Shown: positions 34,362 through 44,300 of the stretch, in pieces
Layout: each line of letters opens with the position of its first letter
Numbering within the stretch: the first letter of the stretch is position 1
Made by a program: the position numbers and the translations under genes
Notes under the pieces: model-generated
Told to the model about the DNA's origin: nothing
Seen by the model: the letters and a program-made list of their open reading frames with translations, nothing else
Database searches by the model: none
NCBI GenBank assembly: GCA_964633225.1
Contig: CAZWFQ010000020.1
Span: 1-55,127, forward strand
Reading direction: 5' to 3'
Length of the DNA stretch: 55,127 bases
From: JAKQIM01 sp964633225
GTDB taxonomy: Bacteria > Chloroflexota > Anaerolineae > Anaerolineales > UBA4823

Positions 34362-35135
34362 ATGAACACAAAACGCCTCTTACCTCTCCTTCTAGCCTTC
34401 TTACTCTCCCTTATCCCCCTCACGTCTGCCTTCGCCCAAGAAACGGAGCTCCAGCTCGGCCTGACGCGTGATTTTGGCTACGGCGGCATGGGAGACGACA
34501 TCCAGGGCCTTTTCTCGATGAAGATCAAAGACCCCCCAGCCAACCTCGTGCGGGTAGTTTTTATGATTGATAACGAGATCATGAATGAAGACAGCGAAGC
34601 CCCCTTCAATTACCAGTTCAGCACCGATAACTATCCCCCAGGCATACACGCCCTCAGCGCCAGCGGCTACACCGCGGATGGCACCGAACTGCGCTCCAAC
34701 GAGATCCGGGTTGAATTCCTCACTGCCGAACAGAGCCAGCAGTCCGTTGGCAAGATCTTAATTCCAGTAGCCGTGATCGTTCTGGGTAGCATGCTGTTTT
34801 CTCTGGTTGGCCCCTATATCCTGGGCGGCGGCAAGCTCACCACCCTCCCCTTGGGCGAGCAGCGCGATTACGGCTTGATGGGCGGAGCCATCTGTCCCAA
34901 GTGTCACCGCCCCTTCAAGATTCGAACACTGGCCCTTAACATCGTCACCCACAAGCTGGATCGCTGCCCCTACTGTGGCAAATGGGGCATCCATCTCCGG
35001 CGCAGTCTCAACGAACTACGCGCTGCCGAAGCCGCCGAGCTGCAAATGGCCCAACCCGGCCAGGTTACTGCGCCACAATCTGAGGCCGATAAACTAAGCA
35101 AAGATCTCGACGATTCGCGCTTCCAGGATTCATAA
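34362..35135 (+). CDS. Membrane protein with extracytoplasmic Ig-like domain and cytoplasmic zinc ribbon
   Basis: 257 residues. A signal peptide (1–22, SAFA-QE) leads to an extracytoplasmic domain resembling bacterial Ig-like domains (FSMKIKDPPANLVRVVFMIDNEIM and PPGIHALSASGYTADG). A membrane helix spans about 128–150. The cytoplasmic tail has a four-cysteine zinc-ribbon, CPKCHRPF near 181 and CPYCGKWG near 205, then a charged C-terminus. I know no named family. The ABC exporter pair ends 23 bases upstream, so it may be an accessory factor of that exporter. A weak inverted repeat follows the stop codon. Confidence 0.7.
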   Translation: MNTKRLLPLLLAFLLSLIPLTSAFAQETELQLGLTRDFGYGGMGDDIQGLFSMKIKDPPANLVRVVFMIDNEIMNEDSEAPFNYQFSTDNYPPGIHALSASGYTADGTELRSNEIRVEFLTAEQSQQSVGKILIPVAVIVLGSMLFSLVGPYILGGGKLTTLPLGEQRDYGLMGGAICPKCHRPFKIRTLALNIVTHKLDRCPYCGKWGIHLRRSLNELRAAEAAELQMAQPGQVTAPQSEADKLSKDLDDSRFQDS

Positions 35136-35156
35136 AGAGTTTCTTTATTCTTTATG
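35131..35156. terminator. A/T-rich inverted repeat between convergent genes
   Basis: CATAAAGA (35131–35138) and TCTTTATG (35149–35156) can form an eight-pair stem with a ten-base loop. It overlaps the ends of the zinc-ribbon and rhodanese genes and could be a weak bidirectional terminator. Confidence 0.4.
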
Positions 35157-36012
35157 ATCTTTCAACCGGTCTGCGGGGGTCTGCGATCCACTCGCTCCAC
35201 GAGCCCGCGTATAAACGCGCCTCCCCCATCCCAGCATACAGCATCGCCAGAATATCATGGATCGATGTAACGCCTGAACCGCAGTAAAATACAGCCCGCT
35301 CTTCGGGGATGCCCCCCAACAGCTTCCCGTAATGCTGGCGCAGCGCTTCTGCTGGCCTGAATGTGCCATCTGGATTGAGATTATCCATATACGGCGCAGA
35401 GAAAGCCCCGGGGATGTGCCCGGCAACCGGGTCAATCGTCTCATTTTCGCCGCGGTAGCGATCAGCCGCCCGCGCATCCAAAACCCGATATGCCGGGTCT
35501 TGGCGCATCGCATCCACCTGCTCCGCCGTCACCAACAGCTCAGGGCGCGGGTGCGCCTGGAATTCTCGCCACGGCATCTTCTCTTCCCCAGCTTGCACCG
35601 GCAGACCATGCTTTCGCCACGTCTGCCAACCACCGTCCAGCACTGCCGCCGCATCGTGACCTAGCCAGCGCAGCATCCACCAGACCCGCACTGCCGCCAA
35701 CCCCCCGCCCATATCATCGTAAACTACCACCTGCACCCCGGGGCCAATCCCCAGCCGCCCCAACACGCTGGCAGCCGCATCCACCGTGGGCCATGGATGC
35801 CGTCCCGTCACCCCTTCAATCACCCGGCTCGACAAATCTTCATCCAGGTGGACATACATCGCCCCCGGAATATGCCCCGCCAGGTAATTGCGCCGGCCCA
35901 ACCCGGCATCTGCCAGCGAAAAACGCGCGTCCACCACCACCCAGTTGGTCTCATGCAGGTGATCGTTCACATCTACCACAGAAATTAAAGTCGTATACGT
36001 CATCTCACCCAC
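35152..36012 (-). CDS. sseA: Thiosulfate/3-mercaptopyruvate sulfurtransferase (tandem rhodanese)
   Basis: 286 residues with two rhodanese domains. The N-terminal domain (about 1–145) has the inactive-domain motifs NWVVVDARFSL and HIPGAMYVHLDEDLS. The C-terminal domain has VLDARAADRYRGE and the active-site loop CGSGVTS near residue 243. A Cys-Gly-Ser-Gly-Val-Thr loop is associated with 3-mercaptopyruvate sulfurtransferases, while thiosulfate enzymes tend to have CRxGxT; this is a family tendency, not proof. Cytoplasmic. It is divergent from the GAF–SpoIIE gene and has its own TATAAT box on the minus strand. Confidence 0.9.
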   Translation of the reverse strand: MGEMTYTTLISVVDVNDHLHETNWVVVDARFSLADAGLGRRNYLAGHIPGAMYVHLDEDLSSRVIEGVTGRHPWPTVDAAASVLGRLGIGPGVQVVVYDDMGGGLAAVRVWWMLRWLGHDAAAVLDGGWQTWRKHGLPVQAGEEKMPWREFQAHPRPELLVTAEQVDAMRQDPAYRVLDARAADRYRGENETIDPVAGHIPGAFSAPYMDNLNPDGTFRPAEALRQHYGKLLGGIPEERAVFYCGSGVTSIHDILAMLYAGMGEARLYAGSWSEWIADPRRPVERS

Positions 36013-36056
36013 CGCCTTCCGATTAAAAATGGTTTTTTCAAATGCGTATCCCTGCT

Positions 36057-36062
36057 ATTATA
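36057..36062 (-). promoter_or_regulatory. -10 box of the sulfurtransferase gene
   Basis: A perfect TATAAT on the minus strand, 44 bases before the start codon at 36012. No convincing -35 at 17 bases. Confidence 0.45.
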
Positions 36063-36094
36063 CAGATAACCCTTCCAGATTGGCAGCCCCCAAC

Positions 36095-36123
36095 TTGTCA
36101 TGCCTGGGTCTCCGTGAGATAAT
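36095..36123 (+). promoter_or_regulatory. Sigma-70-type promoter of the phosphatase–kinase operon
   Basis: -35 TTGTCA (36095–36100), 17-base spacer, -10 GATAAT (36118–36123); each differs from the consensus at one position. The start codon is at 36145. Confidence 0.65.
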
Positions 36124-36144
36124 AACCGGAACACAAGGCTTGCT

Positions 36145-37737
36145 ATGACCTCTGACCGCTTCAACTTGCTTTACCGCCTGTCACAGCGCATGACATCTTC
36201 CCTCAACCTGGACGAGATTTTAAACGGTGTAATGGATGAGGTCATCGCTGCCACGCGCGCCGAACGCGGCTTTATCATGCTTTTTTCAGAGCAACCCACA
36301 GAAGGCAAACCATCAGAAGGTCACTCCACCGCATTCGAGATCCATACCGCCCGCGGCATTGACCGCTCAACCATTGAAGCCCCGGGCTTCCAGGTTTCAC
36401 GCGGCGTGGTCGAACAGGTCGCTCGGGAGGGCCAACCGGTCTTGACCAGCGACGCCCAAAAGGATAAGCGCCTCAGCACCCGCGAGAGCGTGATACTGAA
36501 GGGCCTGCACGCCATTTTGTGTGTACCGCTTAAAACCAAGCAAAAGACTCTCGGCGTCATTTACGTCGACAACCGCGTCATAAGCGGGATATTTACGCAA
36601 GCTGATATGGAACTGCTCAGCACCATCGCCATGCACGCTGCCGCCTCGATTGAAAACGCCCGCCTGTTTGTCGAAACACAAGAGCGCTTGCTAATGCTGC
36701 GCACCTTATACGAAATCGCCGCCGATCTGGCATCCTCCCTCGATCTACAAGTCGTGCTCACCAACTGTCTCGAGCGTGTGCAAAGCATTTTCGACGCCCG
36801 CGCCGCATCCATCTTGATCGTTGAAGGCCAAGAGTTGGTCTTCCAGGTCGCCATTGGCGAAAAGGCAGAACAAATCAAGCCATTCCGCATCCCCCTGGGT
36901 CACGGCATTGCCGGCTGGGTTGTTGAGCATGGGCAAGGCCTGGTTGTCAATAATGCCCGTTCTGACCCGCGTTTTTACGCCGCCACCGATGCCAAGACGG
37001 GTTTTGTCACCGAATGCCTGCTGGCCGCGCCCATCACCACCAACGACCGCACCACCGGCGTGATTGAGGTCTTTAACAAAGCCGGCGGCTTCTCAGAAGC
37101 AGATCTGGAATTNNNNNNNNNNNNNNNNNNNNNNNNNNNNNNNNNNNNNNNNNNNNNNNNNNNNNNNNNNNNNNNNNNNNNNNNNNNNNNNNNNNNNNNN
37201 NNNNNNNNNNNNGTGTTCATGGCTTTTACCCGCAGCGTTGTGCGCGCCAGCATAGATCAGGCTTCCACCCCGCTGGGCGCCATCGAGCATGCCAACTGCC
37301 TGATCTGCACCGACGCCACCCGCGGCCTTTTCATCACTCTGTTCTACGCCCTGCTAGACCCAGCCCAACATGAGCTGACCTACGTCAATGCCGGCCACAA
37401 CCCTCCTTTGTTTTACCAGGCCTCCACACAGACCCTCAACCGCCTGGTTACTACCGGCTATCCGCTGGGCGTAGAGACAGAGGCTGCCTACTCTCAACAA
37501 TCTATCCGGCTCTGCCCTGGTGATTTCATTGTTTTATACACCGATGGCGTCACAGAGGCTATGTCGCCCCAAGAAGAGCTCTTTTCGCTAGAGCGCCTGG
37601 AACATCTTTTGCTCGAAAATTGCACCGCCTCGCCCCAAGAGCTGCTAACAGCCATCGAGCGCTCCTTGCATTGTTTCACCGCAGACCAGCCGCGCGCCGA
37701 TGACATCACCATCGTCATTCTAAAATGTGTCGCTTAA
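36145..37737 (+). CDS. GAF–GAF–SpoIIE (PP2C-like) phosphatase, interrupted by a scaffold gap
   Basis: The N-terminal part holds two GAF domains (about 1–170, MTSSLNLDEILNGVMDEVIAATRAERGFIM; and 180–320, ASSLDLQVVLTNCLERVQSIFDARAASILIVEG). The C-terminus is the second part of a SpoIIE/RsbU phosphatase: LFITLFYALLDPAQHELTYVNAGHNPPLFY, IVLYTDGVTEAMSP and the final ADDITIVILK. The 100-N run falls between them. The missing part should include the end of GAF2 and the metal-binding GGDFYD segment, about 100 residues, so the true gap is probably near 300 bases. Both sides are in one frame at 100 N, so a true length of 3n+1 is expected. It dephosphorylates Ser/Thr proteins and lies 12 bases upstream of a Ser/Thr kinase gene. 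Confidence 0.88.
   Translation: MTSDRFNLLYRLSQRMTSSLNLDEILNGVMDEVIAATRAERGFIMLFSEQPTEGKPSEGHSTAFEIHTARGIDRSTIEAPGFQVSRGVVEQVAREGQPVLTSDAQKDKRLSTRESVILKGLHAILCVPLKTKQKTLGVIYVDNRVISGIFTQADMELLSTIAMHAAASIENARLFVETQERLLMLRTLYEIAADLASSLDLQVVLTNCLERVQSIFDARAASILIVEGQELVFQVAIGEKAEQIKPFRIPLGHGIAGWVVEHGQGLVVNNARSDPRFYAATDAKTGFVTECLLAAPITTNDRTTGVIEVFNKAGGFSEADLEXXXXXXXXXXXXXXXXXXXXXXXXXXXXXXXXXXVFMAFTRSVVRASIDQASTPLGAIEHANCLICTDATRGLFITLFYALLDPAQHELTYVNAGHNPPLFYQASTQTLNRLVTTGYPLGVETEAAYSQQSIRLCPGDFIVLYTDGVTEAMSPQEELFSLERLEHLLLENCTASPQELLTAIERSLHCFTADQPRADDITIVILKCVA
37113..37212. other. Assembly gap (100 N) inside the SpoIIE phosphatase gene
   Basis: No shared flanking bases. Family comparison suggests it hides about 300 bases, including the first metal-binding motif. 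Confidence 0.8.
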
Positions 37738-37749
37738 CATAGGATTGTC

Positions 37750-40700
37750 ATGATCGGAACCTTATTTCGTAATCGCTATCGCCTGGATCAAGAACTTGGT
37801 AAGGGCGGCATGGGGATTGTGTACCGCGCCCACGATACGCTGCTGCAGCGCGATGTAGCCGTCAAGACCCTCAACAACTCAGCCATCGGCACAGAGGGTC
37901 GCGCCCGCATGCTGCGCGAAGCCCAGGCTGCCGCCCGTCTGAACCACCCCAACATCGTCAGTATTTACGATGCTGGCGAAGAAAGCGGCACGTCATTCAT
38001 CATCATGGAACTGTTGGATGGCGACTCACTCTACGAACGCCGTCCACAAGACCTGGACGAGATCATCCAGGTCACCAGCCAGATCTGCAATGCCCTTGAA
38101 CACGCCCACACCCACGGCATCATCCACCGCGATCTGAAACCCGAGAATGTCATCATCACCAAAAGCGGTGTTGCCAAATTAACCGATTTTGGCCTGGCGC
38201 GTTCAGTTTCCTCCCGTATCACCGTAGAAGGGGCCATCATCGGCACCATTTTTTACATGTCACCTGAGCAAGCCATGGGCGAAGAAATTGACGGGCGCAC
38301 GGACCTATATTCGCTGGGCGTGATGCTTTACGAACTGACCACTGGACGCCTGCCCTTCCGCGCCGATGATCCCGTAGCTGTCATCTCTCAACATCTCTAC
38401 GCTCCCGCCATCCCCCCCTGCACCTATGTTACCAACTTTCCCCCGGCCCTAAACGCCCTCATTCTCAAGCTGCTCAGCAAGCGTCCCGAAGAACGCTTGC
38501 CATCAGCCGCCGCTGTCCGCGAAGCGCTTGCGCCTGAGGCGTTAAGTGCCTCTGCGCTTGCCCCCGCGGCATCCAATCTAGATACTCTCGTGCGTGGGCG
38601 GCTGGTAGGCCGCGAGCGCGAGTTCGGCCAGATAAAAAATCTGTGGCGCTCAGCCACAGTGGGCGCCGCCGAAACCCCCGTTTTATTGATCAGCGGCGAG
38701 TCGGGCATTGGCAAGACTCCCCTCGTGCGCGAGATTAAAACCCTGGCCGATGTTTCGGGCGGCGAGGTCTTAAGCGCCGACTGTTACCCAGGCGGCACAG
38801 CCCCTTATGCCCCCATTGCCGAGACCCTGCGCCAGGCCTTGACCCTGCCCGGAACCGACCTGCCCGATCTCGTCCTGGCTGATCTGATCACCCTGGCCCC
38901 CGAGCTGCGCACCCGCTACCCCCAATTGGTGCTAAACCAACCCGCAGACCACTCTGCCAATCAACAGCGCTTGTTCGACAGCGTGATCATGCTTTTTACG
39001 ATCCTGACGGCCATCTCGCCGGTTCTGGTTGTGATTGAAGATGTCCAATGGGCAGACGGTGAAACCCTTTACCTCCTGCGCCACCTGGCCCGCCGCACTC
39101 GCACAGCAAAGAATCGCTTGCTGATCGTCCTGACTTACCGCGAAACCGAGATTGACAGCGACTGCTGCCTGACCGATGTGCTTCTCGATTTCAACCGCGA
39201 ACACCTGGCCCAACGCATCAAGCTGGCCCGTTTCGACCGCCAACAGACCCGCCAAATGCTAGAGACCATGTTCCAAGAGCCAGTCGCTTCTGATTTCTTA
39301 GAAGCAATCTACCACGAGACCGAAGGCAATCATTTCTATATAGAAGAGATCTGCAAGGCGCTGGTTGAACAGGGCAAGCTCTATCGCGAGGGTGGGCATT
39401 GGTGCTTCTCAAACCTGGATGATATCCAACTTCCTCAAAGCGTCCGTCTCACCATCCAATCCCGCTTGGGCAAGTTATCCAGCCAGGCCCAGGATGTGCT
39501 CCGGCTGGCTGCCATTGTGGGGCGAGAATTCAACTACAACACCCTTCGCCTCGCCTGCGATATGGACGAAGACACCTTGATTGATGCCATCGAAAGCGCC
39601 GTGAGCGCCCAGCTCATTCACGAGGTCAAGCCCGACCGGATCAACCACGAACATAACCAGCAAGATACATTCGCCTTTGAGCACGGCCTGATCGCCATGT
39701 CGTTACAAGATGGCATCAGCGGGCTGCGCCGCGCCCGCCTGCATCGTCGCGTGGCTGAGGCCCTCGAGAAGTTGACGCCTGACGATTATGATGCCCTGGC
39801 CTATCACTTTGCCCAAGCCAAAGAGGTCGACTGCGCCCATCACTACTACCAGAAAGCCGGCGACCGGGCCTTAGCTGTCTTTGCCAACCGTGAGGCCGAA
39901 CGTTCCTTCCGCTCTGCTCATGAATTGGCCGATAATGACACAGATCGCGCCGCGCATCTCTCCGGATTGGGAGAAGCACTCTTCCGTCAAAGCCGCTACC
40001 AAGAGGCCATCCAGGCCTGGCTGGATGCAGTTGCCATTTATCAACCTGCCTCCAACTACGATGAGGTAGCCCGCCAGTATGCACGCGCCGCGCGCTCTGC
40101 CTGGTACGCAGCCGCCCCTCACCGCGGCCTCGATCTGTGTGTCACCGGCATGGCCAACATCCCCGAAGGGCTTGAAACCCCCGGCGCGGCCGCCCTGCTG
40201 CACGAAACCGCACGCGCCCACTTCTTCAACAGTCAACACACCGAAGCCCTGGCACTTTGCCAGAAAGCCCTGGATATGTCCAAAAGACTGGGATTGGTGG
40301 AAGTGCAAGCCGAAACGCTCGCCACCATGGGTCTGCTGCCCAACCAGCCCCCTGATCTGAAGAAACAGCACCTCACCGAAGCTGTTGACCTGGCCGAATC
40401 ATCTGGGCTGGTGGCAACCGCCTCGCGCGCCCACCTCAACCTGGGTGGGCGCCTGTTTGAGATGGGTGAATTCGCCTCCGCCAGGGCACACTTCATGCAA
40501 GCCTACGAGAACGCCCGCAAAATTGGCAACGTTTCATGGATGCACGATAACTTGCTGACCGCCTGTGAAGTCTCGCTAGAAATGGGCGATTTGCCCGCCG
40601 TAGAAGATGCCCTCGATACAGCCTGCCGCTTGAGTGCAGCCATTTCAAACACCGGGCAAGATGATTTCTTTGAACGCAAAATCGAGGCCACCCTGCTGCG

Positions 40701-41310
40701 CATGCAGGGCTACCTGTCGCAGGCTGCTCAATTCATCGAAAACAAGCAACCCAACATCCTCCAACCGGGCGATGTTTCAACGAGGCCAGGTGTGCTCCAC
40801 ATCTTGATAGCTGAAATCATGTTTGAACAGGCACGCTATCACGAAGCCGCCGAACTGCTCGAAAAGGTCGTGCTGCTGTCAGGCCCGCCAGAGCAAGGCG
40901 AACAGATCACCCCGCTCTTCATCTTGATCGCCACCTACACGCACCTGGACAAGATCGCGATGGCCAAAAACCTGCTCCCCAGGCTGCACACCGCCTTTGC
41001 CTCCACCATTGAGATCGGTGACCTGCTCGCCCGCTGGAGCCAGGGCCACATCGCCTTGGCCGAAAAACGATGGGACAAAGCCTTCAACGCCTTCCGCACC
41101 GTCATCAGCAGCTCAGTGAATTCGGGTCGGCGTTGGCACCAGGCTCGCGCCACCATGGAACTGGCCCTGGCCTACCAGGAGCGTGGCGACGCAGAAGACA
41201 CAGACCAGGTTCGCCGTTTGCTGCAAAACTCCCTCGAAATTTTTAAGCAGATTAAAGCCAACGGCTACGCCGAAATCGTGCAAGAACGCCTATCCCAAAT
41301 CGCTCAGTGA
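37750..41310 (+). CDS. Ser/Thr protein kinase – AAA ATPase – TPR signalling protein
   Basis: 1186 residues. The kinase domain (about 8–265) is complete: LGKGGMGIVYRAHD, VAVKTL, HRDLKPENVIIT, DFGLAR and the APE-equivalent MSPEQAMGEEIDGRTDLYSLGVMLYELTTG. An AAA/STAND-type ATPase follows (about 285–560) with Walker A SGESGIGKTPLV near 315 and Walker B-like VLVVIEDVQWAD. The C-terminal half is TPR-like helices (640–1180). No membrane segment is visible, so it is cytoplasmic. This is the PknK/AfsR-like build common in Chloroflexota. The adjacent SpoIIE phosphatase, 12 bases upstream, could be its antagonist. Targets are unknown. The coding sequence ends 52 bases before the GH13 gene. Confidence 0.92.
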   Translation: MIGTLFRNRYRLDQELGKGGMGIVYRAHDTLLQRDVAVKTLNNSAIGTEGRARMLREAQAAARLNHPNIVSIYDAGEESGTSFIIMELLDGDSLYERRPQDLDEIIQVTSQICNALEHAHTHGIIHRDLKPENVIITKSGVAKLTDFGLARSVSSRITVEGAIIGTIFYMSPEQAMGEEIDGRTDLYSLGVMLYELTTGRLPFRADDPVAVISQHLYAPAIPPCTYVTNFPPALNALILKLLSKRPEERLPSAAAVREALAPEALSASALAPAASNLDTLVRGRLVGREREFGQIKNLWRSATVGAAETPVLLISGESGIGKTPLVREIKTLADVSGGEVLSADCYPGGTAPYAPIAETLRQALTLPGTDLPDLVLADLITLAPELRTRYPQLVLNQPADHSANQQRLFDSVIMLFTILTAISPVLVVIEDVQWADGETLYLLRHLARRTRTAKNRLLIVLTYRETEIDSDCCLTDVLLDFNREHLAQRIKLARFDRQQTRQMLETMFQEPVASDFLEAIYHETEGNHFYIEEICKALVEQGKLYREGGHWCFSNLDDIQLPQSVRLTIQSRLGKLSSQAQDVLRLAAIVGREFNYNTLRLACDMDEDTLIDAIESAVSAQLIHEVKPDRINHEHNQQDTFAFEHGLIAMSLQDGISGLRRARLHRRVAEALEKLTPDDYDALAYHFAQAKEVDCAHHYYQKAGDRALAVFANREAERSFRSAHELADNDTDRAAHLSGLGEALFRQSRYQEAIQAWLDAVAIYQPASNYDEVARQYARAARSAWYAAAPHRGLDLCVTGMANIPEGLETPGAAALLHETARAHFFNSQHTEALALCQKALDMSKRLGLVEVQAETLATMGLLPNQPPDLKKQHLTEAVDLAESSGLVATASRAHLNLGGRLFEMGEFASARAHFMQAYENARKIGNVSWMHDNLLTACEVSLEMGDLPAVEDALDTACRLSAAISNTGQDDFFERKIEATLLRMQGYLSQAAQFIENKQPNILQPGDVSTRPGVLHILIAEIMFEQARYHEAAELLEKVVLLSGPPEQGEQITPLFILIATYTHLDKIAMAKNLLPRLHTAFASTIEIGDLLARWSQGHIALAEKRWDKAFNAFRTVISSSVNSGRRWHQARATMELALAYQERGDAEDTDQVRRLLQNSLEIFKQIKANGYAEIVQERLSQIAQ

Positions 41311-41362
41311 TATAATGATTTATCTAGCCGGATTCAATCTTACGTTATCACCAGGAGGTCCA

Positions 41363-44300
41363 ATGCGTCAGCTTACAGCCCCCATCATGGAATTCCACGT
41401 TTCGCGCATCGCCCGCGACCGGTACCAGTTTGACGAGCTATTATTTGCCTCCAGCGGTAATGTGATCCTGGCCAATTTCCATGCTGCCCGCGTCTTTGCC
41501 CAAAAGATGAACCAACAGCGCGACCTGGTCAGTTATCCAGAGCGCGTGGTGCGCGCCGGGCAGATCAACGCCATGGGCTTGATCGACGAAATCTTCCATG
41601 TTGTGGTCAATCAGTATCGCCAACAGCTCAATCCCAAGGTCATGCAAGAGGCCCTGGATTGGCTCTACGGCATGCTCAGCCAGGAAGATGTCGACGAAAC
41701 ACTCATCCAGTTCGTCGAAGCCTTCCCACCGCTGGCCGTCTATCGCCAGGGAACCGCTGCCGATGAATACCTCGCGGCTGAGAGCGCCGGCGTTCCCAAC
41801 CGCCTGTTGGTACTCGAAGAAATGCTCCTCTTGTGGCTGGCCAACGCCAACCCGGCCTTCTCTCCATACCAGGAACTGTTTGATGACAGCACCCTGGCCA
41901 AAGAAAGCGCCTACAGCAAGATCATTCCCTTGCTGCACGCTTTCTTTGACACCCAACCCGCTTACGGCCCAGATAACCAAAACCTGATTGACATGCTGCG
42001 CAGTCCGGCTATCGCTGTGCCACACTCCCTCACCGGTCAGCTAGAATACATCCGCCAGCGCTGGGGGCGCATACTGGGCCAATACCTCTACCGCTTGCTA
42101 AGCAGCCTGGACCTGATCAAAGAAGAAGAAAAGGCCGTCTTCTTCGGCCCTGGCCCCGCGCGCGTACTTGACTTTGCCGGCTTAGAGATCGAGCCGGAAC
42201 GCTTCAGCCCCGATAAAGACTGGATGCCCAGTCTCGTGCTGATGGCAAAGAATGCTTACGTCTGGCTAGACCAGATGACCAAACGCTACAAGCGCGAAAT
42301 CACTCACCTCGACCAGATTCCCGATGAAGAGCTGGATGCCCTGGCGCGCCACGGCTTCACCGGCCTGTGGCTGATTGGCCTGTGGGAGCGCAGCCTGGCA
42401 TCCAAACGCATCAAGCAGCTGCGCGGCAATGAAGATGCCGTCGCGTCCGCTTACTCTTTATTCGATTATCAAATCGCCGCCGACCTGGGTGGCGACGAAG
42501 CCTATCAAAAATTGCACGACCGTGCCTGGCAGCGCGGCATCCGCCTGGCATCTGATATGGTGCCCAACCATATGGGCATTGATTCTCGCTGGGTCATCGA
42601 GCATCCCGATTGGTTTGTTTCGCTTGATTACAGCCCCTTCCCGTCCTACAGCTTCAGCGGCGTTAACCTCTCTTGGGATGACCACACCGGGATTTACCTG
42701 GAAGACCATTACTTTAACAATACCGATGCCGCCGTAGTCTTCAAACGGGTGGACTTCTGGACCGGACAAGAAAAATACATCTACCATGGCAATGATGGCA
42801 CTACCATGCCCTGGAACGACACCGCCCAACTCAATTACCTCAAACCCGAAGTGCGCGAGGCCGTCATCCAGACCATCTTGCACGTGGCCCGCAAATTTCC
42901 CGTTATCCGCTTTGATGCGGCCATGACCCTGGCCAAGAAACACTACCAGCGTCTCTGGTATCCCGAGCCAGGCACTGGCGGTGCCATCGCTTCGCGCGCT
43001 GAGCACGGCCTGACCAAAGACCAGTTTGATGCCGCCATCCCGGTTGAATTCTGGCGCGAGGTGGTGGACCGCGTGGCGCAAGAAGTGCCCGATACCCTCC
43101 TCCTGGCCGAAGCCTTCTGGCTCATGGAAGGCTATTTCGTCCGCACCCTGGGCATGCACCGCGTCTACAACAGCGCTTTTATGAATATGCTGCGCGACGA
43201 AAAGAACAACGAGTATCGCCAGGCCATGAAGAACACCCTTGAGTTTGACCCTGAGATCCTCAAACGCTACGTCAACTTCATGAACAACCCCGACGAAAAG
43301 ACCGCCGTGGATCAGTTTGGCAAAGGCGATAAATACTTTGGCATCTGCATCATGATGTCCACCCTGCCCGGGCTGCCCATGTACGGCCACGGACAGGTTG
43401 AGGGTTTCACCGAAAAATACGGCATGGAATACCGCCGCGCCTACTGGGACGAGCAGCCCGATGGCTACTTGCTCGAGCGCCACCAGCGTGAGATCTTCCC
43501 CCTGCTTCGCAAACGCTGGCTCTTTGCTGAGGTGCGCGATTTCTTACTCTACGATTTCTACGCCCCCGAAGGCTACGTCAATGAGGATGTCTTTGCCTAC
43601 TCCAACCGCTCAGGCAGTGAACGTGCCCTGGTGGTGTACCACAACAAATACGCCACTGCCCGCGGTTGGGTGCGCAATTCTGCCGCTTACTCGGTCAAAA
43701 ATCCCGGCGGCGACCGCAGCCTGACCCGCAGCACCCTGGGGGCTGGCCTGGACCTGGAAAACAACGAGAACGCCTACACCATCTTCCGCGAACAGGTCAG
43801 CGGGCTGGAATATATCCGCAGCAACCGCGAGATCCACGAAAAAGGGCTCTACTTCGAGCTGGAAGCCTACAAATGCCAGGTGCTGCTCGATTTCCGCCAG
43901 GTGTACGACAACGAATGGCATCAATACGCCCAACTGGTGGATTATTTGAACGGCCGCGGCGTGCCCAGCGTCGAGGATGCCCTGAAAGAGATCTTCCTCC
44001 AACCCATCCACAATGCCTTCCGCGAGCTTGTCAACGCTGGCTTCTTCCGTTGGGTCATCACCAACCGTGCCATCAAGGCCCGCCAAAGTGCTGAGGGTGT
44101 GGGCCAATTTGATGAAATGGTGGAACAAACCGAAGATCGCTCCGCCCATCTGCTGAGTGAGATTAGACGTATTACCCAGGGCCAGGGCGATGTGCTGGTC
44201 ATTGCTGCCGAAATCAAGCACAAGCTGGCTGCCGCCGCCCACCTGCCCATCCTGGCAGAAACCCATCCCCTCCCTGATTCCCGCAAATTCCAGGCTGCCA

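Noticed and set aside
41183..41362. A 60-codon N-terminal extension of the GH13 protein
   Set aside because: It lies within the kinase gene; the ATG at 41363 has a perfect AGGAGG and the extension has no family resemblance.
42458..43483. A 341-codon open frame on the minus strand
   Set aside because: Antisense to the catalytic barrel of the GH13 gene, with no recognisable family.
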